A DNA stretch of 32,321 nucleotides from Saccoglossus kowalevskii (GCF_000003605.2 NW_003157239.1:43476-75796), one strand, 5' to 3'. Positions 13,701 through 23,000 are shown, counted from the first letter of the stretch. Made by a program: numbers and translations. The notes: generated by a model not told the origin, from the sequence alone.

Positions 13701-16377
13701 CTGTAAAAAGATATGACGGGATCTCCATATTATGCACTATATTTAACTTTTAACAAAACGATAATACATTTAAATTTGGAACTGTTACAGCTATTTGAAT
13801 TATGAGCATTAGCAAACTTCTTACTGGGTGAATTGGCAATTATCTCAGCTTTCTTTTTAGTGCACATCTCAGAACTTTAAAAAAATAGCTTGTATACGCT
13901 TTGATCTTTTGTTTTGAAATTTTCACAAATGATTGACAATGTGTTTATTTTCAAAACGCCGTTGTTTTTGGTTGAAAAGTGTTACAATAATCGTACAGAC
14001 AACTAGCCTTAATTTATGCATGAACTTGAAATAGTGAAATTTGAGCTGCTGCCCTGCAAAATTGACAACTGGTAGACAGTTGTCAAGACGGCACTTTCTT
14101 CATAGTAAACATATGTACCCATAAACCAATTTTTACAGGGAACAGAAGCATGGTTTAGAAGCTATTTTTTTTAAATCACTTTTGACCAAAAAAGCAAATT
14201 TTTGTGCATATTTCAAACTACAGTGTCCATAAAAAATATTAATAAAATTTTGCAATTCATACAATGATCTTTTCGAATATACATAGTTTTGTGGGCAAGG
14301 AAGGTCATCTTGGTTTCCTAATTAACTAATTAAAATACCTGTCAGGTAAACTGCATATCTACCCTAATTTAATCAGCAAAGTGAGTAATTTCAATCCGCG
14401 CCAAGCGACGAAACCCAAGGTGAATAGCGCCTGTGTATGAGGAATTTGTAATAATAGTTTAGTAATATTATATAATTAATTGCACGTTAATATTTTATTA
14501 ATTTAACTTGCAGGAAATTTCTCATATCTCACTGCAACAATCAGTTTACAAAGACAGAAAGAGTTGTTCATTATGTCTAGCTATCTTCCGAGCTTATTGA
14601 TTGTCGTGTTGTCATGGTTTTCATTTTGGATCAACCCGAACTCCGAACCAGCACGTGTATCACTCGTAATGACTGCATTATTAACGCTGTGTACACAGAT
14701 GAATGGTATCCAGGCAACAGTGCCTAGGGTGGCGCATCTGAAGGTAAGGTTCCTCAAAGTGAGATACCGTATGAAGGTCGATATGACCTGTCCAACTGTT
14801 TGGTATTGAAATATTGACTAATAAAACACACTATAATCCAATGACTATAGTGCACATCACTCGTGAATTAGTAACATTCACTAGCTGGGCGGTCGTCAAA
14901 TTCACAAATATTTTTTTAAAATGTTATGTGGGTTTAAACTGCACGTGGCAAGAGAAGGTACATTATTACAGCAAGATTATAATTTCATACCAAATATCAA
15001 GAATTAACACATAAAGCCAACTGAACATTATATTGGAAAGAAGTTAACAATTCTGAGATCTTCTAGTGCTAGAACGTCAAATAAAATTCTTGTGAATTAA
15101 CAAAGAATTGCTGAGCGAAGTAAATTTGCGTCGTGGACATACGCACTGCATAAGACGTATTATTATACATCTGTCACCATAACGCCATAAGTTACAGCGT
15201 GCCGTAATTTTGCGGTATTTTACGGGGTATTTCATCCTACTATATTAGGAAATGCGAATTTCAAATATGGAATTATAACGTGCGTAAGTGTCCTCTAATT
15301 ATAAAAACAAACATGGCTGCCATCGGGGTTTGACCGGATTCCACATAGAGAAGTCTGCTGATTCTGTTCTAAACATTTTGGATTTCGGCAGTCCCTAGAT
15401 GTATTCTTGGAAGGTAAAGATGTATAATAATATAGTTATTACGAGGATACCTCAAAGTATGCACTAAGACAGTGCGTCGGACGATACTCCAGCTGTACTG
15501 TCTTCGTGCATACTTTGAGGTATCATAATAACCTCATATTATCCATTAACGATGTAAAATCATAAATTCTATTGCAGGCCATAGATGTGTGGATGTCAGT
15601 CTGTCTCGTCTTTGTGTTCGCAGCACTAGTAGAATACGCAGCTGTTAACTATATTAGTTTACAGACGAGAAAAAGTCGAAGAAAACAACAATCGTTTGAG
15701 ATGATAAATTTAATTGAAAACAAAGAAAACAATAAAGTGAGTTGATGTGACGTCATTGTATACCACATATCGATACGTACAAATGACGTATTTGTGAATA
15801 TATTCAGGCAGTCTACTAGATTTCTATAATAATTCCCTACAAATTATTATTTGGTATATTTCTAGAAACAAGTTTAATTATCATAGCATTATCTTCGAGT
15901 CAATGTTCACTTTGTGAAACTAGTTAAATAATTAATACATTAATGTGGCTAAAGTCAAGGCTATATTGGTTTCAGTTATTGAAAAGTTGGAAGTTCTCAA
16001 ATGTTCACATGATGAATTTTCTTTAAGTTGTTTTGTAGCAGTTATGTAATCATACAAATGCGCCACTTGTTTTAAAAGTCGGTAAATCGTTTGGAACTTT
16101 ACTCCTCAAATCTAGATGAATCAACAGCCACAAAGACTTAAGGTCTAAATATTTATATGTGTGTCATTTTTCGTAGGTAAACCATAAATCAGAGGACGGA
16201 AGAACAAGCCGTGAGTCAAAAGGTCCGGAAAGTGCAGTGATTGGCTTTCAGTTCCGTGACGTCATAGATCACGTAAGACCCGGACAAATTGATTATCACA
16301 GTCGAATTGCATTTCCTATCGCATTCATGGTGTTCAATATATTTTATTGGCCAACGTACTTGTGTTGGCTTGATTGA
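1736..16377 (+). CDS. Cys-loop ligand-gated anion channel subunit, glycine/GABA-A receptor-like (9 exons, 430 aa)
   Basis: Join 1736-1779, 2336-2466, 6708-6775, 10710-10933, 12219-12301, 12991-13143, 14514-14743, 15578-15736, 16177-16377. All introns are GT-AG and the frame is unbroken from ATG to TGA. Seen in order: short signal peptide (residues 1-16); YDKKYRPN motif (about 48-55); loop D FLRTRW (88-93); the Cys-loop C163-C177 with exactly 13 residues between; loop B ESFSY (182-186); loop C FTTGNF (232-237); M1 (253-273); M2 (281-303) opened by Pro-Ala-Arg, the anion-channel signature; M3 (312-337); a short M3-M4 loop of about 70 residues rich in Lys, Arg and Glu; M4 (410-427) ending almost at the C terminus. 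Family knowledge: it forms pentameric plasma-membrane channels opened by a small transmitter, usually passing chloride. Residues matching glycine-receptor F63, R65, S129, R131, E157, Y202 (Phe here), T204 and F207 are kept, so a glycine- or GABA-like ligand is inferred. The loop C cystine is absent (T228, Y239). It could be a GABA-A-like, glycine-like or invertebrate-specific chloride channel. Family call very secure, ligand unknown. Confidence 0.95.
1780..2335 (+). other. Channel intron 1
   Basis: 556 bases, GTAAGA...AATAG, phase 2. I see no other feature in it. Confidence 0.85.
2336..2466 (+). CDS. Channel exon 2: Ser/Thr-rich N terminus and YDKKYRPN motif
   Basis: Acceptor TTTAATAG|TGC and donor CATG|GTAAGG. 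It encodes a Thr/Ser/Met-rich stretch, an NNT glycosylation sequon, then the conserved start of the extracellular domain with [11 protein letters not shown]. The first part is a run of CGA/ACG trinucleotides, unusually CpG-rich for this window. Ends in phase 1. Confidence 0.92.
2467..6707 (+). other. Channel intron 2
   Basis: About 4.2 kb, GTAAGG...TGTAG, phase 1. AT-rich; the small open frames (for example 2547-2867) show no family resemblance, and I recognise no repeat family. Confidence 0.85.
6708..6775 (+). CDS. Channel exon 3: first beta strands (68 bases)
   Basis: Encodes [15 protein letters not shown] followed by YSSTDTGM, which matches the glycine-receptor pattern GPPVNVT..INSF..VTET.MD. 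Acceptor GATGTAG|GACC, donor AATG|GTAAGT. Its 68-base length is what I recall for the matching vertebrate exon. Confidence 0.94.
9811..9838. repeat. Short tandem repeat, unit AATGTAATCA
   Basis: About 2.8 perfect copies of a 10-base unit in channel intron 3. Probably neutral. Confidence 0.8.
10640..10665. mobile_element. Solo right end of the TTAA-flanked MITE family
   Basis: GTGCAGGTGACGACTACCCC then GCT|TTAA resembles the right end at 25488-25517 (GCGTGACGACTACCGCGCT|TTAA). No matching left end was found near the expected spacing. Lies in channel intron 3. Confidence 0.6.
10710..10933 (+). CDS. Channel exon 4: loops D, A and E (224 bases)
   Basis: Encodes residues 82-155, including [11 protein letters not shown] (loop D), [14 protein letters not shown] (loop A region, glycine-receptor IWKPDLFFANEKG) and [14 protein letters not shown] (loop E). 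Acceptor ATAATAG|GATT, donor GCAAG|GTACAG. Its 224 bases equal the glycine-receptor exon 4 size as I recall it. Confidence 0.94.
10934..12218 (+). other. Channel intron 4
   Basis: 1285 bases, GTACAG...GACAG, phase 2. Nothing else recognised; open frames on both strands look like chance. Confidence 0.85.
12219..12301 (+). CDS. Channel exon 5: the Cys-loop (83 bases)
   Basis: Encodes RFTITLSC and [14 protein letters not shown], the signature disulfide loop with Pro-x-Asp in the middle, then NMEIES (start of loop B, including the ligand-contact Glu). Acceptor TGACAG|ATTC, donor AGCT|GTGAGT. The 83-base length matches the conserved family exon. Confidence 0.95.
12522..12580. repeat. Degenerate hairpin, possible relative of the intron 7 hairpin
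   Basis: CTCGAAG at 12542-12548 pairs with CTTCGAG at 12570-12576, around a near-palindromic GACAGCACTGTC. The flank TATTACGAGAATGCCTCGAAG resembles the left arm of the intron 7 hairpin (TATTACGAGGATACCTCAAAG). Relationship tentative. Confidence 0.35.
12924..12944. repeat. TA dinucleotide microsatellite
   Basis: About ten TA units, with a second shorter run at 12953-12963, just upstream of the exon 6 acceptor. Slippage here is likely. Confidence 0.9.
12991..13143 (+). CDS. Channel exon 6: loop B to loop C
   Basis: Encodes [18 protein letters not shown] and, at the end, RTTRNFTTG (loop C start). The acceptor at 12990 (TATTACAG) gives the phase needed after exon 5; the donor is ACAG|GTAACA. 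At 153 bases it is slightly longer than the vertebrate counterpart I recall (138). Confidence 0.92.
13144..14513 (+). other. Channel intron 6
   Basis: 1370 bases, GTAACA...TGCAG, phase 1. A poly(T) run lies near 13540. The stretch 13700-14300 looks like a decayed repeat, but I cannot name a family. Confidence 0.8.
14514..14743 (+). CDS. Channel exon 7: end of loop C, M1 and pore-lining M2
   Basis: Encodes residues 235-311: [16 protein letters not shown]1 with [16 protein letters not shown], then [18 protein letters not shown] (M2) and the M2-M3 loop. Pro-Ala-Arg at -2' to 0' marks an anion pore. L291 is the 9' gate leucine. C294 (12'), M297 (15') and Q301 (19') are unusual. Acceptor CTTGCAG|GAAA, donor GAAG|GTAAGG, phase 0. 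Confidence 0.95.
14744..15577 (+). other. Channel intron 7
   Basis: 834 bases, GTAAGG...TGCAG, phase 0. It contains the strong hairpin at 15446-15524. Confidence 0.85.
15446..15524. repeat. Near-perfect 28-bp hairpin in channel intron 7
   Basis: The arm at 15446-15473 pairs with 15497-15524 at 27 of 28 positions around a 23-base loop. Imperfect pairing continues outward to about 15424 and 15546 (TAATATAGTTATTACGAG against ATAATAACCTCATATTA). This fits a small MITE or a microRNA-like precursor; I favour a MITE because a degraded relative seems to lie at 12522. Confidence 0.75.
15578..15736 (+). CDS. Channel exon 8: M3 and start of intracellular loop
   Basis: Encodes [20 protein letters not shown], the classic M3 start of this family, then AAVNYI and a basic loop (RKSRRKQQ) that could be a portal or trafficking segment. 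Acceptor TTGCAG|GCC, donor TAAA|GTGAGT, phase 0 on both sides. Confidence 0.94.
15737..16176 (+). other. Channel intron 8
   Basis: 440 bases, GTGAGT...CGTAG, phase 0. Nothing else seen. Confidence 0.85.
16177..16377 (+). CDS. Channel exon 9: end of intracellular loop, M4 and stop
   Basis: Encodes a charged loop, then [20 protein letters not shown] and WPTYLCWLD, a typical M4, with TGA at 16375-16377. Acceptor TTCGTAG|GTAA. Only two or three residues lie outside the membrane after M4, as is common in this family. Confidence 0.94.
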   Translation, partial: VNHKSEDGRTSRESKGPESAVIGFQFRDVIDHVRPGQIDYHSRIAFPIAFMVFNIFYWPTYLCWLD

Positions 16378-16447
16378 GTACAACTAAATGAACAGGTATA
16401 GTCTAGATTTAACCGATTAATTCTGCTTAGTTCACCTTATAATATTA

Positions 16448-16453
16448 AATAAA
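16448..16453 (+). terminator. Poly(A) signal AATAAA of the channel gene (proximal)
   Basis: Canonical AATAAA 71 bases after the stop codon. A second AATAAA lies at 16499-16504. Either would give a short 3' UTR. Confidence 0.55.
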
Positions 16454-16498
16454 CAAACTAACCTACATGAGTAAAAATCGCCATAACAGGCTGCCAAG

Positions 16499-16504
16499 AA
16501 TAAA
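16499..16504 (+). terminator. Poly(A) signal AATAAA of the channel gene (distal)
   Basis: Second canonical hexamer, 122 bases after the stop codon. Alternative use with the one at 16448 is possible. Confidence 0.45.
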
Positions 16505-18756
16505 ACATGCTATATCGTGGCATACAATATACACAGAAATGATATAAATCTAGTATGCAAAGAAACTAAACTTGTCAAATATATATCTTCATAAATTATG
16601 TATACAATGCTTGGGGCATGAAAGAGCGTTGCGTTCATTATTTCAGGAACAATGTACCAGGAAACCGTTTATTTTAATATCAGAATATGTGAACGATTAC
16701 ACTCATAGAGATGCATTCAATAAAATGAACCATATCGGCAAAACTCTCACGCAAAATTTAAAATAGGAGACAAATTAATGCGTTTTTAAAATTCCAAAAT
16801 TAGAGACACAAGTGAATACAATTTGGAATTACGTGATATATATTGCATCATATATATATTGATAAAAAGCCTGCTTTACCATCAGATATTTGTTATAAAT
16901 AATTTTGGAAACTAATTTATTTATGACGTCATTATTCACTGAATAAGGCTGATGAAATTCGTAGGATTTACAGATTTAAAAAAGGCTTGTAACGAAACGC
17001 TTCAGAAGGCCGCTCTCACCGTCGATTCCGTACTTGTTTGTTTTGTTATATTTGAATTGTTAAATTCTTAAAGTTGGACTCCTACATAACCCAAAGAGCT
17101 ATTTTTAAACGTCATTAGTTGCACCCATGTACACTTATGTTTTTCTCTGAAGCCAATGAGGCTTTTCATTGCAAGCATTGAAATGTATTCGAGCCCCAAA
17201 TTTTATTCCAAATGCTCAATTTAGTTTTAAGATGCCACATACAAAGTTTTACAAGTAAGTTTCTGGATTACATTGTCTTTATTTTACACAGGCATTCGCT
17301 GTTATTCCTTTAAATGTTTAAAAAAATGCAATGTAAATACATTCTTAATCGCATCCTAAACCATAAATCAATTTTATAACAATCATATTGCGATAGTACT
17401 CCAGTATACAATCTGTTTGAAAGTGTGAAAGTATCTTATTCGTGTGATTGGGTGTGTTTGCATCAGATAGGAAACTACTCATAAATGGAAATTCCCAGAA
17501 TTTATTCATTTTGCAATAAAATGTACTCAAGGGCATTATACAGATAATGACATTAAAAATTTTCGAAAAATTACTGTTTTATTTTTGTGGATAGTTGATT
17601 TTGTCAGTATTATAAGGATTTTACCATAGGTAGGGATATTATACAATATCCTGAATTGTTGGCTCACCTGGTGACATAGGCTGAAAAAATCATATCTTGG
17701 TGATGATAGAAAAATGCATTTTTTTTTCTTTAACATTGTGTTCTATGGAGTTGTTTAAAAAAAATGAAAAAATATTAGGAGTTAAGTTTCCCAAAATACG
17801 TCACTTGTAACAAACAAAAGAATGTTATTTCATGTTGCTATGGGACAATAGCTCCATGAACATTATCAAGAATGAATAGACTTTATCTTATCTGGCATAT
17901 ACAAACCATTGTGAATATCTGTATGATTTGTGTAATTGTACTTTTGAAAAATTGTTGCATTTATTTGGTTCTGTGAATATAATAAATCACCTGTTGTGAC
18001 GCCAGGTTGCAGACGCATAAATTCATCACTGTGAAAACTAATGTTTTTGGAAATAATATATGTGTGATTCTGCGAGTTTATTTACTGGTATAAATGCATG
18101 TAGTTTATCTAAGTGGTGTTTACGGTGGAAAACACATGTAAAGTAATAATCCTGTTGTTTTCGATAATTAATTGATAATTAACCTAATGGTATACGGCCG
18201 AGCCCTTTGAGGCAATTGCGGGCCGAAGGCACTATGTTTTCTTCCCAATGATTTTATATTTAGACTGGTTACACATCAGAGAATTGCGAATTTGCATAAT
18301 CATTCATCGAGTGATATTTTTACAAAAATCTATACTCAATGTCTACCAATTACAGTTTTGTTAAAGGTAGTTTATTATAAATTACATGAAGATGCTGACA
18401 TCTGACATCAAATTATACTTTGTATTATGTATTTATACCCTTGGCAATTGTACGGCGTTTGCAAAAATCCATTTTCTGCCCTTTTCTTTGGAATATGAGT
18501 GTTATTCGTTATGTTGCATTCAAGTTTGTGACATAACTCCGCGATTCGATGCGCTAATACCTAAAATCATTTGCCGTCGAATAATATCTGCCTTGTCTGC
18601 AACTGATATGCAAATGAGATAAAATAATACCTTCCATACTTTATTTTTTTGGCATTTGTTGCATAACTTGAACTGCCAATACTTATTTTTTTTGCCAACC
18701 AATAATTACTATGAGTGTTCAGGTTTATGTTAATTTGAATAATATAACGTCAGCAA
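16505..18756. other. Intergenic DNA between convergent genes
   Basis: AT-rich with no convincing exon. A GC-rich patch near 18197-18229 (GGCCGAGCCC...GCGGGCCG) can pair weakly. Open frames here show no family signal. Confidence 0.5.
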
Positions 18757-19119
18757 TTACATTATTATATAAACAAGAGTATCAAGAACCAATAAAAAAC
18801 TATGCAAATTTGTCACGTGTCCATGAATTTTTGTTCCGGAAAATACGGCCGCAGGATGCACCGCATCACTCGTGAAAACAACTTCCATGGCAAGGTATTC
18901 TACAAATATCAACGGAAATACATGGCGTGCTGTTATATTCTTCACGGCATAGATTTCACAAATGTGCACTATCCACGTACATGGCTGCCTAAGGTGGTAA
19001 GCAACTTTGAAGGGAAAAGCGCTCAACTAGAGACAAATAGTTTGCACGTTACACAATCGGTGATATATATTGTTAGTTCTAATGTATACTATGACAATAT
19101 TCAAAAACATCATTTTTAG
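18757..19119. other. Coding-like island, strand and identity unresolved
   Basis: Overlapping open frames exist on both strands: 105 codons on + from 18802 and 89 codons on - from 19026. The stretch 18820-19015 is richer in G and C than its surroundings and has donor-like sites on + (GGCAAG|GTATTC, GGTG|GTAAGC). The - frame has CTWIV and VVFTSD, faintly like parts of a CUB domain, but not in a convincing order. I do not recognise a family. It may be a decayed exon or chance. Confidence 0.2.
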
Positions 19120-19284
19120 GCTTGCAAAGAGCTTATGTGAAACTGTTGGTTTTATTCGAATACGCCACCCATCACGCTTTGCGCCGTTGTATTTTATCAC
19201 GTCCAAAATATCAATCGGTCCGAATATTCACGTGTCAATTATTGTTCATGGTATAATTACTTGGCATTAGTACTTGGAAAGTGA

Positions 19285-19290
19285 TTTATT
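19285..19290 (-). terminator. Candidate poly(A) signal of the CUB gene
   Basis: TTTATT on + reads AATAAA on -, about 335 bases past the CUB stop codon. It would give a 3' UTR of roughly 350 bases. Confidence 0.35.
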
Positions 19291-19624
19291 TTACAGTGAG
19301 AAGTGCTTTTTTGGTCATATTTTCCCTAGTTTGGTAATAGTAAAAAAGTTTTGGCTGAGTGCCTTTTTTTCTGGATACAGTAAGAATTATAAAAATATAA
19401 TATATAAAGTAGGATAAAATATAACACCTATGTCTCTAAAAAGTCTGTATGAACTTGATCAACAATCCGAACATACAAACAATTGCAAACATTATAGAAA
19501 ATGTAAACTATAACTCGAAATACAATTTTTAAATTGTGATAAAAAAAACGCGTGCGTGCATCAATATTGGAAAAAACAAACAAATTGAAAATGGTTGATG
19601 TTGTTCTTGCTGTACTAGTATAAT

Positions 19625-20013
19625 TTATGACCAAGTTGTTCCGGCCGTTGTCGATCGTACTAAAATCTGAAAACCCGCACGAGTGACGCTCCCATCTGAT
19701 GTAAACTTCAACCAAACGTCGTTGCTATCTGATATAATGTTACCAGGAAGAGTACTTCCAGACAGATTGGTCATAACATCTACGTTGGGATCCGACCCGG
19801 TACCGATACGAAGTGTATCGTACACGCCTTCGGTGTCAAATTCTATAAAATCTATGTGTATTCTCATACCATTGAGGGTGCTGATCAACCATAAACAGTC
19901 CTCGAAGTTACCATAGTTTTCAGGAAAATTTGGAGATGCAATAATCACTTCTTGGTCGGCTCTTAAATTGATAATACTCTGACAGTTTTCGTTCATAATG
20001 GGTATTTCAGTAG
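19625..20013 (-). CDS. CUB gene last exon C: third CUB domain and stop
   Basis: Acceptor GTTTACAG|CTAC at 20014; stop TAA at 19625-19627. Encodes TEIPIMNENC, IIASPNFPENYGNFEDCLW, DTEGVYDTLRIG and KFTSDGSV, ending TTWS. 389 coding bases with the phase required by exon B. Confidence 0.88.
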
Positions 20014-23000
20014 CTGTAAACGGACATATAAATTATTGGTTAATAAATAAATCTATATAAAACTTATTTCGATGTTTAGCGAACATTTAAAAAAATTTTA
20101 ACGTTAATCTTATATTGTATATATGCCATGAAATGCTTTATGACAATTAAGTGATTTTTCTGTTGTCATTTGTAAGTGATGTTTCCCAGTTACAATAGGG
20201 ATGGTTTCATTGTGTCAACACAGGTGGCGCTATTCAGCACAGACCTGTGTCTTATGACGCATAACTAGCCTCTGAGGGCTAAATATCTATCCGCCACCAT
20301 TTTACTCAGCGCTTTTTCCTCGGAACTATATACAAGTATTTTTCTTGTTTTGAACACATTTTCCCCCGATTTTTAGCAAGATTTAATCTTCAATGAGTTG
20401 ATCAATAAAATACTCATCAGAATGTCTTATTTTATTAACATTAAAATGCATGTAATTTGGAAGGTCATTTAGCATTGACACGCAGATCGCCGCAAACCAA
20501 CTGAATAGCGCCACCTGTGTTGACACAATGTGGAAATAGTTCCGACCACTTTTCCCAAAGTTCCACGCGCGGTATGTGTCAGATCGGTTGGTTTGCGGCG
20601 ATCTGAGTGTCAATGGGGATGATTTGTCACGGGGTAAAGTTGTCAATTATGCAAATCAGGTATCAACGACCATACTAGCTCAAGTTAATTAAATAGTGAA
20701 CGAGGAGCCTGAATAAATAGTCAATGATTGTATGCGTCAATATATACTCGCCTCGAACGAGGGTAGATGTAAATAAATTCTCACCTCGAATGGGGGTAGA
20801 CGTTAAAACTAGCCGAAACCCTTTAGCCACAACTGAACTATCTGAATGAAACGATAGCCAAATCGTGGATATGAACATTGTAAACGGATCGGGTAGACTA
20901 GAACCAGTGAGCTGATAATTTAAATTTCCACTATTCGTATTGTCACTATCTCTGATTACAAGAAAGTCGTATCCATTCTCTGTTTGAAAATCCGTAAACA
21001 ATAGGTAAAGTCCAGCGCCATCTATGGTAGAAACTTGCCATTGGCAGTCGAGGTTGTTTTCGTAGTTGTTTGGATAATTCGGTGAGGTTATAATTACTTC
21101 ATCATTTTCATCTAGGTTGTAGTATGACAGTACAGTACAGGATGACATTGTGGTGGTCGGCACTGTTGGCCCAGGTGTTTCCATAATAACGTTACCAGGT
21201 ATCGAGTTAGTGTTGTCTAAAAAAAAAACAATACTAGTAAGCAAATAAATTAGTTGTTCTAATTCCTCGTGTTGCTTTGAATAAAAACCAAGACATAAAG
21301 AGCATAGAATTGGGGCTATTTGTAATATTAAAACGAACAATATATTGTAAACACTTCGTATACGTGCACGTGTCATGGGGCGGAACCATATCGAGCATCA
21401 TGCAGATGCTTTGTAAGTGAGACATTCTCTAAAACTCCCGAACATAGGAATATAACATGTGAGAAAATGTCGAGTTATGTCGTGTTGTAGTTCATTATCC
21501 TGAAAACCAGTGTGGCAATGTCAGTAACGCGATGTAACATAGTAAAGTGTTGCGTTTCGGTTGAGCAAATATTTTGAGCAAATAATTATAAAGACTTAAC
21601 TTTCTGAAAATATGTAGGTTGTTACGATTGTTTTTTATTATTTTTTGTTATATGTTGCTTTATTGGGAATAATTAATAAGGTATGCGTTTTTATCAGCAT
21701 GAGAAGTTAATATAGTAAAGAAATAATATAAAATAAATTTGTTGACAATTTGGGACAGGATAATTTGGTGATGCGATAATCACTTCTTAGACTGCTCTTA
21801 AAGTGATGCATCGACGACAGCTATGGCAAGCTGGCCATGCGCAGGTGACGACTCCCCGCTTTAACATCGGTTGTTAACTTGTTGAGCAAATAAGGGCTTA
21901 GCGATCTGTGTTGTTATAGTTACATGTTTGATTGAAGAGACTTAAATGGCATAATAGCAAACTAATTACATGTACTAATATATTTCCCTGTCAACGGTCA
22001 TGTTGAATATCAATAACGCAAAATTGCATGGTAATGGGTATAGGCATTTGTTTGAATACCCTGTAACATATCATCTTATAAATCTGGAACTTTTTACTCC
22101 GTATTTTGTCTAAGTACATATTGGCACATCATCCACAATTTTGACGAAATTGACATCTAGGCAATGATACTAATTATAATAAAACAAACATATTATGAAC
22201 TGACGCTTTTTGTTTCATTCGCCAAGCGTGCGTCTTACATAGACCGATCTGGCACAAAATCAGAGATAAATTTCACTCTTGGTGAAGAAAGTATCTTAGT
22301 AAACATTTTGATTGAGTAACACCCATTTCACTTTTTGATTACACGATGAGATACCGCCAGATGTAAAAAACATCACTAAAATGTGTTACCTAATATATTT
22401 TAAAATATACTGTACTTTTTTTAAACGGTATGACGGTCACACGCAAGAAAAAACACTCCAGAGCAATATCTATCTTAAGTTACTAGTTTCTGGGTGTCGT
22501 GTGTGGGACGAAAACACAAGCAATTAGACTGCCAGTTGTAAGCAAGTCTCCATATTTCCGTTTGTTTTTTGTGGAGTATCCATGGGCACCAGCCTTACAA
22601 CTATAACATAAACACGTTTTGCAAATAATACTCGCTTACTGAAGCGGGGTATAACTTACCGGCCTTACACGTCAGACAGTCTGACGCTGTTTCGTCCAAG
22701 ATCAAATTTTTAAAAACAGTCCTTACACCCGAAACTTTCCCATCATGATGTAGTCGACCGAATGGAAATTGCCGTTAGCATAGTTTGACGTTGAAATCAA
22801 CAACGAATGCTTGTATTGCAGAAACATTGCAGTCTCATAAATTTGCGAAATTAACACAGTGGTCGACAGATGTCGCCCGGATAAACACGACTGTGACTGA
22901 AGCGGTGTTATAAATAGGTCATACCACAGGTAGCACTGTCTACGGTTATACATGCCTGACCTTCTCAGCAAAATTATCGTTTTATGGCAAATCAACCTTA

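Larger units (their letters stand above)
20014..20784 (-). other. CUB gene intron between exons B and C
   Basis: 771 bases, phase 1, GTGAGA...TTACAG. It contains the MITE at 20473-20615 and an inverted partial copy at 20208-20237. Confidence 0.8.

Noticed and set aside
19428-19715. - frame overlapping the end of CUB exon C in another frame
   Set aside because: A shadow of the real exon; the CUB frame has clear domain motifs and a proper stop.
20383-20646. 87-codon - frame
   Set aside because: It is the translation of the MITE at 20473-20615 and its flanks, not a gene.
22631-22920. GAAGCGGGGTATAAC and GAAGCGGTGTTATAA as further TTAA-MITE ends
   Set aside because: Similarity is short, orientation is direct rather than inverted, and there is no TTAA at the edges.
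22723-22995. 90-codon - frame with ISTSNYANGNFHSVDY, vaguely like the CUB SPNYP..Y motif
   Set aside because: Only a few residues agree, the conserved Cys-x-Trp is missing, and no other CUB elements follow.
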